Part shown: positions 36,501 to 47,585 of the stretch, piece after piece | How the letters are laid out: every line of letters begins with the position of its first letter | Numbering within the stretch: the stretch's first letter is position 1 | Assembly: GCA_004802725.1 (NCBI GenBank) | Contig: SGPM01000056.1 | Coordinates: forward strand, 43,112-107,111 | Source: Antrodiella citrinella | Taxonomy: Eukaryota; Basidiomycota; Agaricomycetes; Polyporales; Steccherinaceae | Reading direction: 5' to 3' | DNA length: 64,000 nt | Made by a program: the position numbers and the translations under genes | The notes under the pieces: model-generated | The model's input: the letters and a program-made list of their open reading frames with translations, nothing else | What the model was told of the DNA's origin: nothing | Database searches by the model: none

Positions 36501-36712
36501 TTAAGGGTTCGTTAATACTATGTTAAGAGACGTCTACATAATGATCGTGAGAGGCGGATGTGCCCACCTCTAATATCATCCCCACTGCTCTCCCCTTTTC
36601 TCCCGCTCTGTGACTCTGACCGTGCCCGGATGGTGTGAAAGGATCAATGTGCGATTCCATTCCTCCGGATGACCACCTCCACTGCCTACTACCCAACACC
36701 TTCCTGCCCTCA

Positions 36713-37531
36713 CTATGACGATGTATCCTGCACCACACCTACTTGCGCTGCCCGCAACACCCTGTCCTTGATGGTATACCCAATCTTCTGACACTCCAGT
36801 ACGGTTCCCGGCTCCTTCCCGGGGACGGGGGCCTGGTACAACGCTTCGTGGCGGTTGGGATCGAACGCGTCCCCCGTCGGGTCGAACGGCTTGACGTTGT
36901 ACTTGAACAACGTCTGCAGCAGTAGCCGGTGTGTCATCTCCACGCCCGTATATAGCTCTGCCAAGTACGTCTCGTGCGACTTTTCTTGTGGTGATGACGA
37001 CGACGACGATGCGCCGTTTTCTGATGATTTGGGAAGGGCGGTGGGTGGGACGGATTTGAGCGCGAGGGCGAGCACGTCGACGGTCTCGAGGAGGTCGCCG
37101 GCGAAGCGGGTGATGGCAAAGTCTTTTGTCTGCTCTTTTTCACGGGCAGAGTTTCGCTGGAGGTTGAGGAAGTCGGCTTGGAGGTACCGCAGACGGCTCT
37201 AAACGACAGCAAGACAAGCATTAGTGAGCACACGGACGCTACGAGTTCGGGTGGTACGTACGGTCAAGTCCGTTACTTCGTCCTCCTTCTTCTTGAGCTT
37301 GGCGAGGTTCTCAGCTTGCGCGGATGAGGTAGCGTCGCCCGACGCGGCGGGGTCTGGCTTTGGCTCCTCCTTGACTTCAGCACTACCCTCTGAGTAGTAC
37401 CGTCGCGCGCCTGGGACAGCGGCTCTGGGTCTGCGACACGACGCGGATGCGGACGCTCTTGCGCTGGCACCGACGAGACGTCGCGATGAGAAGGACGTGG
37501 CGGCCGACTTGTAGACTTGGAATGCGCTCAT
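36713..37531 (-). CDS. MGE1: Mitochondrial GrpE nucleotide-exchange factor Mge1
   Basis: Mge1 releases ADP from mitochondrial Hsp70 (Ssc1) and so drives matrix import and folding. ATG at 37531 starts MSAFQVYKSAATSFSSRRLV, an Arg/Ser/Ala-rich presequence running to RRYYSEG. A long helix follows (LAKLKKKEDEVTDL, then SRLRYLQADFLNLQRNSARE). Next come FAITRFAGDLLETVDVLALA, GVEMTHRLLLQTLFKYNVKP and the beta-domain FDPNRHEALYQAPVPGKEPG, ending IGYTIKDRVLRAAQVGVV. One intron (about 37201-37262) splits the long helix. A serine-rich insertion lies at about 36990. Two exons encode 251 residues, a little longer than yeast Mge1. Stop is TAG at 36713-36715. Confidence 0.95.
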
Positions 37532-37891
37532 GATGGGTAGGATGTAGCGTCGAGGAGGTGGTCGGGAGTAGGTCTGTGTGTCCACCAAAAAAATGGCACT
37601 TGCCAGCGATGACCTTGCCACGTGGAGATCTAAGCGCTCGTGTACCTACTCGCCGACCTTGAGCAGTTATTGATAATTGAATGCGAATGTGAGTCAGAGG
37701 CCAATATTTGAACAGCCATTGTCCTCCTTCCTCCTCCCCACGGCCCTCCGTCCTCATTATTTCCATCTTCCATCTTGGACGCTGTAGAGATTCATAGAGA
37801 TTCAGATAACACGGACCTCCATCAAAACAGTCACACCGCAGTGACACCCTGATAGACACGGTCACTCGGAGCCCCGCCGTAAAGGAGGGCC

Positions 37892-40800
37892 ATGCGGCAT
37901 CTAACATCCTTTATATCCAAGGCATCGTCCTCGTTTCGTTCCTTCACAGACCCCGGACCCACTCTCGCTGCCTACTCTCACTCGCGCAGCATGAGCAGCG
38001 CAAAGATCATCGACGGAACAGCCCTCGCAAAGTACGTGTCACGCCCTCTTCGCGACCTTGGTTTCTGACACTTGTACATGGCAGATCAGTGAGAGATGAG
38101 GTAGCGACCAGGATAAAGTCGCTGCAGGTGCACCATCCGCGCTTTCAGCCCCAGCTCGTCATCATCCAAGCCGGTGCCAGGCCAGACTCTGTCGTCTATG
38201 TGCGCATGAAAGCCAAAGCCGCCGAGGAGGTGGGCATCAGGTTCAAGCACATCAACCTCCCGGAAGAGGCTACCGTAGAAGAAGTCGTAGAGGTCGTGCA
38301 GAAGCTCAACAACGACTCCAGTGTCAGCGGTGTGCTCGTTCAGCTCCCCCTCGGCCCCCACGTCGGTGCTGAAGGCGAACGTACGGTCACGGAGGCTGTT
38401 AGTCCTGAGAAGGACGTCGACGGGTATGTTCGAACGCGAGTCGCCCGCGTGTGAACCGCTCTCTCATGTTTTCTGGTTTGCAGATTCCACGCATACAACA
38501 TCGGACACCTCTCCTCGAAAGCCTCTCAGCCCCTCTTCGTTCCATGCACCCCCGCAGGTGTGATCAAGCTTTTAGAGTCCACTGGCGTACAGATCGCAGG
38601 CTCGAGTGCCGTTGTGCTGGGTCGCAGTGACATTGTGGGCAGCCCCGTGGCTGCTTTGCTCAGGAGCAAGGATGCGACCGTCACGCAATGCCACAGTCGT
38701 ACCAGGAACATTGAGGAAATCGTGAGCACGCGATTATCTTTCCTACGATGAGTGAGACGTTTACTGAGTCATATTCAGGTCAAAACGGCAGACATCCTGG
38801 TTTCCGCCATTGGAAAGCCGTCGTTCGTTCAAGGATCGTGGATCAAGCCCGGTGCAGTCGTGATCGATGTCGGTACCAACTATATTCCAGGTGAATACAT
38901 TCACCACCCACGACCGTGTCGTAGCTGACCATTCAAATCTCCAGATGCTACCAAGAAGAGCGGTCAACGCCTTGTTGGAGATGTAGACTTCGAGTCCACC
39001 GCCGCCGTCGCGTCCCACATCACTCCCGTTCCCGGAGGAGTCGGCCCCATGACCGTCGCTTTGCTCATGACCAACACCCTCAAGGCAGCAGAACGCATCT
39101 GGGAACAAGCGCGTTCCTTGCGAATCAAGCCTCTGAAGTTGGACATCAAAGAGAAGGTTCCCAGCGATATCGAGATCGCCATGGCTCAGACACCGAAGGC
39201 TGTCACGCAGCTCGCGCATGAGATCGGATTGTTGCCGGATGAAGTGGAGAGCTATGGAAAGTACAAGGCTAAGGTCGAGCTTTCGGTCTTGGATCGTTTG
39301 GCGCATAGGAAGGATGGGAAGTACATCGTCATTTCAGGGCAAGATTATTTCGCGTATGATCTGACGAATGCGGGCTGACCTAGTGGACATTAGTATCACG
39401 CCTACACCCCTTGGTGAAGGGAAGTCGACGACTACGATCGGTCTTGCACAAGCACTTGGTGCTCACCTTGGACGCCCCGCATTTGCGTGTGTGCGTCAAC
39501 CCAGTCAAGGACCTACTTTCGGTATCAAGGGTGGTGCTGCTGGCGGAGGATACAGTCAAGTCATCCCCATGGATGAGGTATGTGAATTGAGTGGAAGCAT
39601 GTCGCAATGTTAATCTTGAGATATCATTGCAGTTCAATCTGCATCTGACAGGTGACATCCACGCGGTCACCGCTGCCAACAACTTGCTCGGTAAGTCTGT
39701 GACAATCACATTGATGCGTGACTGACTTACATTCCTGCAGCTGCTGCTCTCGACGCCCGCATGTTCCACGAAGGCACCCAATCCGACAAGGCTCTCTACA
39801 GCCGACTTGTACCGACCAAGAAGGGCAAGCGCGAGTTCGCTCCTCTCATGTTCAAGCGTCTCAAGAAGCTCGGGATCGAAAAGACTAACCCTAACGACCT
39901 CACACCCGAAGAGATCACCCGTTTCGCCCGCCTCGACATCGATCCTGCGACGATCACGTGGAATCGCGTCCTCGACGTGAACGACCGCTTCCTGCGCAAG
40001 ATCACAGTCGGCCAGGCTCCGACTGAGCAGGGTCACGAGCGGTCCACTGGATTCGACATTTCAGTCGCAAGTGAATGTATGGCTGTCCTCGCGCTGACCA
40101 CCGACTTGGCGGACATGAGGGAACGGCTGGGCGCGATGGTTGTGGCTACAAGCAAGCAAGGCGACCCCGTCACGGCTGACGACATCGGCGTCGGCGGTGC
40201 TCTCGCTGTCCTGATGAAGGACGCCATCAAGCCCAACTTGATGCAAACTCTAGAGGGCACACCCGTGTTCGTCCATGCCGGCCCTTTCGCTAATATCGCG
40301 CACGGGAACTCTTCTATCCTCGCTGACCGCGTCGCGCTCAAGCTGGCCGGAACAGAAGACGGCGACTCCCCCGACCGTGTCGGGTACGTCCTGACTGAGG
40401 GTGGGTTCGGCGCCGACATGGGCATGGAGAAGTTCTGCAACATCAAATGTCGCGTGAGTGGGCTGACCCCAGATGCTGTGGTCATCGTCGCCACCACGCG
40501 TGCACTGAAGATGCACGGTGGTGGACCTGACGTGACGCCGGGAAAGGCTCTGCATGAGACGTATACGAAGGAGGACCTGGTCACGCTCGAGGAGGGTTGC
40601 AAGAACTTGGTCAAGCATATTGAGAACTCGCGGAAGTTCGGGTTGAAGGTCATCGTCGCTATCAATCAATTCTCGTGAGTGTGCTTTGACTCGTTTGTTC
40701 GTTTTCATTCGTGTTGACACTTCGCGCAGGTCCGACACGCCCGCCGAGTTGGAACTCATCCGCAAGAAGTCCCTCGAAGGAGGTGCCGACGCAGCCGTCG

Positions 40801-41381
40801 TCAGCAACCACTGGGCCGAGGGCGGCGAGGGCGCACGCGCACTCGCGGAAGCCGTGGTGACCATCTGCGAGGCGCCTTCCGAGTTCAAGCTCTTGTACGA
40901 CTCGAGCGTCCCCCTCGCAGGGAAGATCGAGATCATCTCCAAGGAGATTTATGGCGCGGACGGGATCACGTTGAGCGAGCTGGCGCAGCAGCAGATCGAT
41001 ACGTATACGCGTCAAGGGTTCGGACACTTGCCCAGTACGTGCTTTCGGGATACCTTCCGTCGGTCTTTTTGCTGATGAAGTTTTCTCACTTTGTTCAGTT
41101 TGCATGGCGAAGACCCAGTACTCTTTCTCACACGATCCAAAGCTCAAGAACGTGCCATCTGGTAAGCTTTACCACTATGACCCTCTCATAAACGCCTGCT
41201 GAACATTATCTTTTTACCAGGATTCACGATCCCGATCAGAGAAGTTCGTCTGTCCGCAGGCGCAGGCTTCGTGTACCCCATCCTCGGCGACATGCAGACC
41301 ATGCCTGGTCTCGGAACACGTCCAGGGTTCTGGGAAGTCGGTCTCGACGTCGAGACGGGCCGTGTCATCGGCTTGTTCTAA
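37892..41381 (+). CDS. MIS1: Trifunctional C1-tetrahydrofolate synthase
   Basis: The enzyme interconverts methylene-, methenyl-, formyl-THF and formate. Its N-terminal dehydrogenase/cyclohydrolase shows [48 protein letters not shown] and [18 protein letters not shown] [20 protein letters not shown]. The formyl-THF synthetase half begins [20 protein letters not shown] (P-loop) and contains [37 protein letters not shown] and [18 protein letters not shown]. It ends with [18 protein letters not shown] and TAA at 41379-41381. About ten exons encode near 940 residues. Two in-frame starts exist. ATG 37991 ([14 protein letters not shown]) would give the cytosolic form (Ade3-like). ATG 37892 adds 33 residues beginning [20 protein letters not shown], a plausible mitochondrial presequence (Mis1-like). 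The intron at 39339-39393 has a GC donor. Confidence 0.94.
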
Positions 41382-41753
41382 ACACCTCTATCCGTTCTCC
41401 CATCCCAAGCGATTATGTGTTCGTCTGGTGTCTTCATCAGACACAGACATTGGGGCTCTGCTTGGGTTTGGAAGGATTGAAGTATTAGGATAGGAGGACA
41501 CCGTCTCAACACGGCACTGAGTACCGTTCAACACGGGAAGCAGAGCGAGGGAGTTCAACAGTGTCCCGTGCGCAGGCGGGGTTCTGGGGGTGTTGCACGT
41601 CGTGGCACCCACGCGGGTTCGCAGACGGGGAATGTGGATCTAAACGTTGTCATTTTGCGTTGTATGTGGATAGTTAGATGTACAGGAAAGCTGGATTGAA
41701 AGCAATTACACATGCATCGTTGCCTGAGCACCAAACTGATGAATGTCATGTAG

Positions 41754-44076
41754 TCAGTTGCCTATGACTCTGCTCCCCGGCAACCTCGCCTTCGCCACCG
41801 ACAACTTCGTCTTGGGCCCAAACGTCGGGAACGGCGGCGCCTCCTTCGGCGCGAGGCTCCCCGACTGCTTGTCTGCCGTGATGTTGTCGTCGACCGCGCT
41901 GACTTGGCGCGCGTACGTGTTCCCCGCGGTGTCGACGTACGAGAAAGTGTTCGTGGATGTTCCGTTGCCGAAGTTCCCGCTAGAGGTCTCCTCGAAGAAA
42001 CCCCCAGCGAGTTGGTGCTCGGAGATCGTCGAGCCGAGGTTGAAGGGACCTGGGTGCGAGACGCGGTTGTACGAGTGGTTGACGGTGGTGACGACTGTAA
42101 TATGTCAGCAATGAGTTTAGAGCGAGAAGATAAAGGCATACAGCTAAAACCATCAGGAACCAAGCTGGTGATGTTGATGTCGAGGGGGTACGAAAAGGTG
42201 TCCACAAGGGTCGAAACACCGTTATGTGTAGATTGGAACGAGCCGGTGGCCGTTTGGAACAGAAGCTGGTACAACGTCAATCTCGCATTCATACTCCTAC
42301 AGAGACGTTCGTTTGCTCACCTGCACGAAGGAATTGTTGATATAATTCTGCGTATTCGAGAACTGCAAGTTCTGCGTCCAGACTACATGCGTCCTTGCCC
42401 CGCTCCCACTCACGATATCCGCCTCAATATGAATATTATGTGTCGCCGTCACTGTAAAGTTCACATCGTTATCCGCGACGATCCCCGTGGTATTCGTCAC
42501 CGCGAACGACGGCGCGTTGAGCACCGTGATCTTGCCAGTGGTCGGTTTGTTGGATGGGTCCAGCTTGACTTGAAGGTTACCAGAGACGAACCAGTTCTGA
42601 TTGATCGCGTGGTCAGATTCCGCGGAGACGACGTCGAGGCTGATGTTGTGTGGGTGACCATCCGTGAGGATGGGAACGAAAGGGGTAAGGTCAATGGTGT
42701 AGGTTGGTTGCTCGAGGGCACCGTACGACGTGATAGGCCTTTGAGGTTCAAATTTGCAGTGAGGACCTCGTCTTTTTTTACATGGGTATATTTACTAACC
42801 TCCATGCAGTAGGATCAATTCCTCCTGTGAAGATAACGGCATAGGGGAAAGCCACACCGGCGACCTGGCCGTCCACGAGCATGCGTACCTCTCTAAATGG
42901 GCCCTCGCCGAACGTAGGGACCGTGTCCACAAATTCGTTCGGCGCGTCGAAGTACTATCCACACTGCCAGGTTAAAGTCCGACACCATGTGAAAATCCGG
43001 CTTTAACTTACCCAGAATTCTTCGTTGCCATTGCCAGAAGCAAAGAGCTCGGCGAAGACTTGCACGGCATTACGAGGGACAGTCACATTCAACTATCGTT
43101 CAACAATGGTGTAAATTCCAGTACAGAGCTCGAGTCTCGCATGGGTATCTTACCGAGAACTGTGGTGGAACAGAGGCATCATTCCCAGTATCGTTCGCCA
43201 GGGTCGAGACAGGTATGATCAGATCTGCATGTGCCGCTGGAGGGTGTCGAGCAGAAGACTCGAAGAATGTAGCGTGTAGAACAGCTGTGCATGTGTTTGG
43301 TTGGTCAGTCATGCCATACTACAAACTACAAACTGAACAACATGAAATTGGACGACGCAACTGGCATACTGTCCATCCAGACCCGTCTCCAGTAAATTAT
43401 CAAGCTGCAGGATGAATGTACCCGGCTTCGCGAACATCGACGTGTACTTTGTCGCGTCTTTGAGATAAGTCCAGATGATCCCGTCTCCAGTCGTGGGTTC
43501 TGGGGTTGATGTTCGCCAAACTGCAGATCATGTCAAGACGAACTGTGCGATCGTAGAATTCAGTTGTGAACGTACATTCTACATTTTGGAACGTGAAGAT
43601 CCCGAGACGGTCGAATTGAGTCCCGTTTGATGTGACAGTAAAGTTAAGACTGATGCCCGCCCAGGAGCCTACGGGTCCACAATCTGTGGGTGGTCTGGAA
43701 AGGTATCTGTTAGCCCAGTACAGTGACTGTCTGAGAGCTAAAACAGCATACGTGAACTGAACCACTTCCGCCCTGAGAAACATCAACAGTCAATCACACG
43801 ACTCAGCCCGGACTCCCCGGAATGAGGTATGAAGTAAAGTGCACACATTCCAAACGAGAAGCCAAATGTTCTCCTGCACACATCCCCTCATCAGTAGCTA
43901 TCCTAAATCAGGATCTAAAACACTGACTCTAATATCTGAATGGTACATTGCTTTGCATCCTGAGGTAACGGTGGAGGTTGAGCGACCTGGAAATCGATCA
44001 ATACCGCAGAGCTGGTTACCCAAGCCAGTAGGAGGGCTGGCACTGCCCAAAACACCTGCTTCACTGTCGAATACAT
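41754..44076 (-). CDS. Secreted PNGase A-like peptide:N-glycanase
   Basis: Peptide-N4-(N-acetyl-glucosaminyl)asparagine amidase A removes N-glycans from secreted glycopeptides. ATG at 44076 gives the signal peptide MYSTVKQVFWAVPALLLAWV. Spliced exons read PTDCGPVGSWAGISLNFTVT, NGTQFDRLGIFTFQNVEVWR, TSTPEPTTGDGIIWTYLKDA, ELFASGNGNEEFWYFDAP, PFREVRMLVDGQVAGVAFPY, VIFTGGIDPTAWRPI, YTIDLTPFVPILTDG and NWFVSGNLQVKLD, all hallmarks of the PNGase A family. Many Asn-X-Ser/Thr sites are visible, as in a secreted glycoprotein. About ten exons, some very short (one of about 25 nt near 43855 encodes TFGFSFGM); several edges are approximate. The C-terminal exon ends VAKARLPGSRVIGN with TGA at 41754. The foldback element sits 130 bp upstream of the start. 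Confidence 0.82.
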
Positions 44077-44206
44077 TAACAGAGGCAACTCGGGGGTAAT
44101 GGGGAGAGACGTACCGCCGTCGGTGGGTGGGTCGCTTCGTTTATGAGGGCGCACGGTGGGAGCATCGAAGGAAGCAGCTCTGGGAACAAGTACCACTCTA
44201 TCGTTA

Positions 44207-44486
44207 CACGCCGGCGACTGAGTGATTCTACCGTCGGTAGAAATGCAAGTAAGATACGAAGTAGTATTTAATATATTAACGCTCATACAAACCGTGGTAA
44301 AATTTGATATATTGACAACTTGTAAGATGTATAGCAACATTTTAAATGCTATCGCACATTTTATTGTTTGGTAAAACTTCAACTACTAACGGTGGTAGTA
44401 TGTTCGTTAAATCTTCATATTTTACTTGACATTTTACGTGTGTTAAGACTTCAAGTTTTACGGACAAGATTAAACTTGAAGTTCTA
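44207..44486. repeat. Left arm of a long inverted repeat (280 bp)
   Basis: This arm starts CACGCCGGCGACTGAGTGA and is AT-rich inside. It pairs with 44630-44909 over its whole length with roughly 97 percent identity by eye. Near its inner end it contains a small hairpin, ACTTCAAGTTT with AAACTTGAAGT, separated by about 12 nt. Confidence 0.9.
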
Positions 44487-44629
44487 TCACATGCAGTAGG
44501 AATAATGGTGCCCTCTAGAAGAGCCATTTAGCTTCTTTTTATTAATGAAAATCCTCAGCATGATTGATGACTATATTTTGGTGGACACACTGACAATCCT
44601 CGGCCCTCTGGGCAGCGTTGGAAGTCTAA

Positions 44630-44909
44630 TAGAACTTCAAGTTTAATCTTGTCCGTAAAACTTGAAGTCTTAACACACGTAAAATGTCAAGTAAAATATG
44701 AAGATTTAACGAACATACTACCACCATTAGTAGTTGAAGTTTTACCAAACAATAAAATGTGCAATAGCATTTGAAATCTTGCTATACATATTACAAGCTG
44801 TCAATATATCAAATTTTACCACGGTTTGTATGAGCGTTAATATATCAAATACTACTTCGTATCTTACTTGCATTTCTACCGACGGTAGAATCACTCAGTC
44901 GCCGGCGTG
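44630..44909. repeat. Right arm of a long inverted repeat (280 bp)
   Basis: Reverse complement of 44207-44486 with about eight substitutions seen by eye and no length difference. The low divergence points to a fairly recent insertion or ongoing gene conversion between arms. Confidence 0.9.
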
Positions 44910-44969
44910 TAAATATGCCACTGGAAGATGGAAGCGAAAGTGAAAGTGAAAGTGAAATTCAGCAGCCGA

Positions 44970-45985
44970 CAGCGCTCATCAGGTCACGTGTAATCCTCCG
45001 TTTGGCTTTCCCGCCCTGCCGACCAACGACCACGGCCATGTCGACGTCGCCGACGCCATCCCCCGACTCTAGACGATCGCTGAGAGAATACGTGGGCGAG
45101 CTGACCCTCACCCTTGGCACCCTCGTCTCTCTGCTCCATCATCACAGTATCCACGACAACATCTTGTTTGGATTCCTGTACGACGAGAAGCGGTACGCTG
45201 AGGTCGTGTTCGGAATGCTGCGCTCTATTGGGGGATTTGAAGATCTTCGAAGATGGTCACTTAACAGATCGGTGCAAGGTAAGTCTCCAATTTGTCTGCT
45301 TTCGCCATGACGTCGGAGGGCTGATTGTACGACAAAGAGGTGTGAGTTTGAGGACAAGAGCCGCGTTGGCTCGTGCTGTCTACGCGGTCAGATGTTCTCT
45401 CTTTGACTTTGTTCATTCTCGCTCACACGTTGTTACGCTAGCCCGTGATGTACGTTCTGACGACCTCCTCAGCGAGGTGATAAGCACGGATTCACTGTCC
45501 GAGTCTCCTTGTGCAGAACAGTCACATGTCGCGGTTCTTGTTTGAACGCTTGTTCCAACGCCCGCTCCTCAAAGATCATACAGGTGTACGTTCAACCCAG
45601 GCTTATTCTTTTCCACGGTCACTAACGAGGTGTTTTTCTAGGTCCTGGTCACTCATGATGTTGAACTCGTCCCCGGAGCCTATCGCACGTATGGTTGACG
45701 GCCGTATTGATACTCAAGGCACCGTCAAAGATCTGCGTTCCCGCAGTATTCTAGACAACATCGCCACCGACGAAGCCGTTAAGCCAAGAACGAAGTGGAA
45801 GTTGCTGCTGCCGAAGAATTAAGAACTGCACCGGAAGAAGTGGACGACGCGGCCCCACCTGCCGAGGCGACGCTGGCGTTAGTGTACCCGGTGCCCACTA
45901 AGGAGAAGAAACTCATGGACGATGAGAAGAGGGAGGCTAGCGTGAAGTGGAGGATCTACATGACGTACTTCGAAACCTCGTAATT
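44970..45985 (+). pseudogene. Relic of an ABCC (MRP-type) transporter, first nucleotide-binding domain
   Basis: Pieces in different frames follow the order of an ABCC transporter: HDNILFGFLYDEKRYAEVVF, then CCALLGDLKIFEDGHLTD in a shifted frame, RTRAALARAVYA (remains of the post-signature helix), MSRFLFERLFQRPLLKD, VLVTHDVELVPGAYRT (H-loop) and MVDGRIDTQGTVKDLRSRSI. After a charged linker comes KLMDDEKREASVKWRIYMTY, the join to the second membrane domain. The Walker A, signature serine/glycines and Walker B are missing or scrambled. Several frameshifts and stops are required, so the gene is dead. Both membrane domains and the second ATPase are absent. It starts close to the right end of the foldback element. 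Confidence 0.75.
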
Positions 45986-46205
45986 TCGGATCAAGGTGAG
46001 GCTCTGTCTTACCGTTTTCGCCTCTCGACTGACCTCTTTTATGACTCTTGTCGTTGTCGACGACTTCAGAATGATTGTGTTCGGACCCAGCGTTGCCATC
46101 AAGAGTCTAGAGATAGGGGTGCAGGCGTGAATACTTGTATGTCTTCTCATCTCCTTGTCTCCGCCCATCATGTCCTCCCTTGCCGGAGTCTTCACCTACA
46201 ACCAG

Positions 46206-47020
46206 GATGTTTATAAACTGCCTTCCACCGACATCTATGCCCGTCTTCTTGACGCTCGACACCTTAGCCCAAGCTGATCCTCCGCCCTCTTAACGCGTTG
46301 CCCGTTGTTCACTGGCTGGATCTATTTGGCGTCATTGATGTTCTAGATCTTAAAGACATCGATTTCTGTGCGAGGGAAGGCACTGGCTACACCAACACAA
46401 TCGTGGCGGCGGACACTCATCGACGGTCCTACAAACTCTCCACGCTTCGTACGTTCTTGCCGCCCTCAGAGATCTAAGCATCGGTATCACAGACAATCGG
46501 GCATTTCTGCGGGCAGTCGGACACAACCTCACTAGACTCCACATAGATTTGCACCACCGGTCTCTTGGGCCACAAAATACCGCTGATCCTGAAGTATGCT
46601 CCACGATTAAGCCTTCGAATTGATCATCTCACAGTTGTATTCCAGGATAGATTCGGCGTATCGTGCTGTGACAAGCCGGTTTCTCTACGCATCGCGATGT
46701 TCCTCGATACAGACATGATCGGTGACTCCCCACAGAGCCTGATAAATGTTATCTCGCATTGTCCCGCCACCGTGTCTCGATTGGTCTTCGAATTCATCTA
46801 CAGTCAAGTCTCGGACCTATCATGCCTAGAAGACATGCCTTGGGATGTCATGGACACACTCCTGAGCGCCTGGCGCTTCTCTGAAGGGGTCACGTTCGAA
46901 TTTTGCGATATCTGTGACGATCCTCAAGATTTTCCTCCTGCGAAAGAAGTAGCAATGATCAAGAAAAGATTGCCTCGTCTCCAGGTGGTGAACATCTTGA
47001 ATATACAGATGGGGCTGTAA
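46206..47020 (+). pseudogene. Truncated F-box/LRR family copy
   Basis: This is a degenerate relative of the F-box/LRR protein at 59282-60661. Aligned parts include VHWLDLFGVIDVLDLKDIDF, AALRDLSIGITDNRAFLRAV, GHNLTRLHIDL and, after an intron in the same position (about 46592-46646), DRFGVSCCDKPVSLRIAMFL to PAKEVAMIKKRLPRLQVVNI. The F-box at the N terminus and the first repeats are missing, and the 5' half needs frame changes. The last exon is intact for about 125 codons. Confidence 0.65.
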
Positions 47021-47585
47021 GTCTGGTCTTGGCTGACGAATGGCCATAAATTGACTGACGTGCTCTTTCGTAGGGACGCTAGTGCATTTTAGTGCCACGG
47101 TGCGTACGGGCAATGTTGAGGATGTTCTACCGCTGAACTCTGACTAGATGCTTATATGATGCGTTCATTGGAAGGATCGTTGGCATGCGCACTTCAAGGC
47201 TTCACCAATTTCTTTATTTTCTTTCATACTTTCTTGAACCACTTGTGTCCGGCTAGTCATGATACTGCTTCTCGCTTGCGGAGTATATGCCAATGTGGAG
47301 TGCAATCATGTCCTTATCTTACGGTGACTTTCATATTTGCTTCAAATCACTTGTCGGACATGGAAGGCTTCTCCGGCCATGGCCAGCTCTGAAGTCTGTC
47401 TCTAAGCATCGTCGAATTTCGCCCGGAGTCTGATCATGAATATCGCATGTGGTGGCGGCACATTCAGATCAACTCACTGCACCCCAGCTCTCCGATCCAA
47501 GCACAAGAAATGGCCAACAATCAAATGTACGCAACCAATCCAATTTCCGGAAGGCAAGGTATACTAATAGGCAAACGTACAAATA

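Larger units (their letters stand above)
44207..44909. mobile_element. Foldback/MITE-like element, 703 bp, TA-flanked
   Basis: Two 280-bp inverted arms enclose a 143-bp unique spacer (44487-44629). A TA dinucleotide lies immediately outside each end (44205-44206 and 44910-44911), the target-site duplication expected for Tc1/mariner-type insertions. The outer 19 bp CACGCCGGCGACTGAGTGA is GC-rich while the rest is AT-rich, unlike flanking genes. No transposase is encoded. Each arm has an open frame starting MKFYQTIKCAIAF, conserved only because the arms are near identical. The element lies in the promoter of the PNGase A-like gene and abuts the ABCC relic. Confidence 0.82.

Noticed and set aside
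39380..40942. Long minus-strand frames opposite the C1-THF synthase (up to 230 codons)
   Set aside because: They are antisense shadows caused by strong codon bias of the highly conserved plus-strand gene.
44734..44943. Open frame beginning MKFYQTIKCAIAF in each foldback arm
   Set aside because: The two copies agree only because the arms are recent inverted duplicates; composition is AT-driven and there is no domain.
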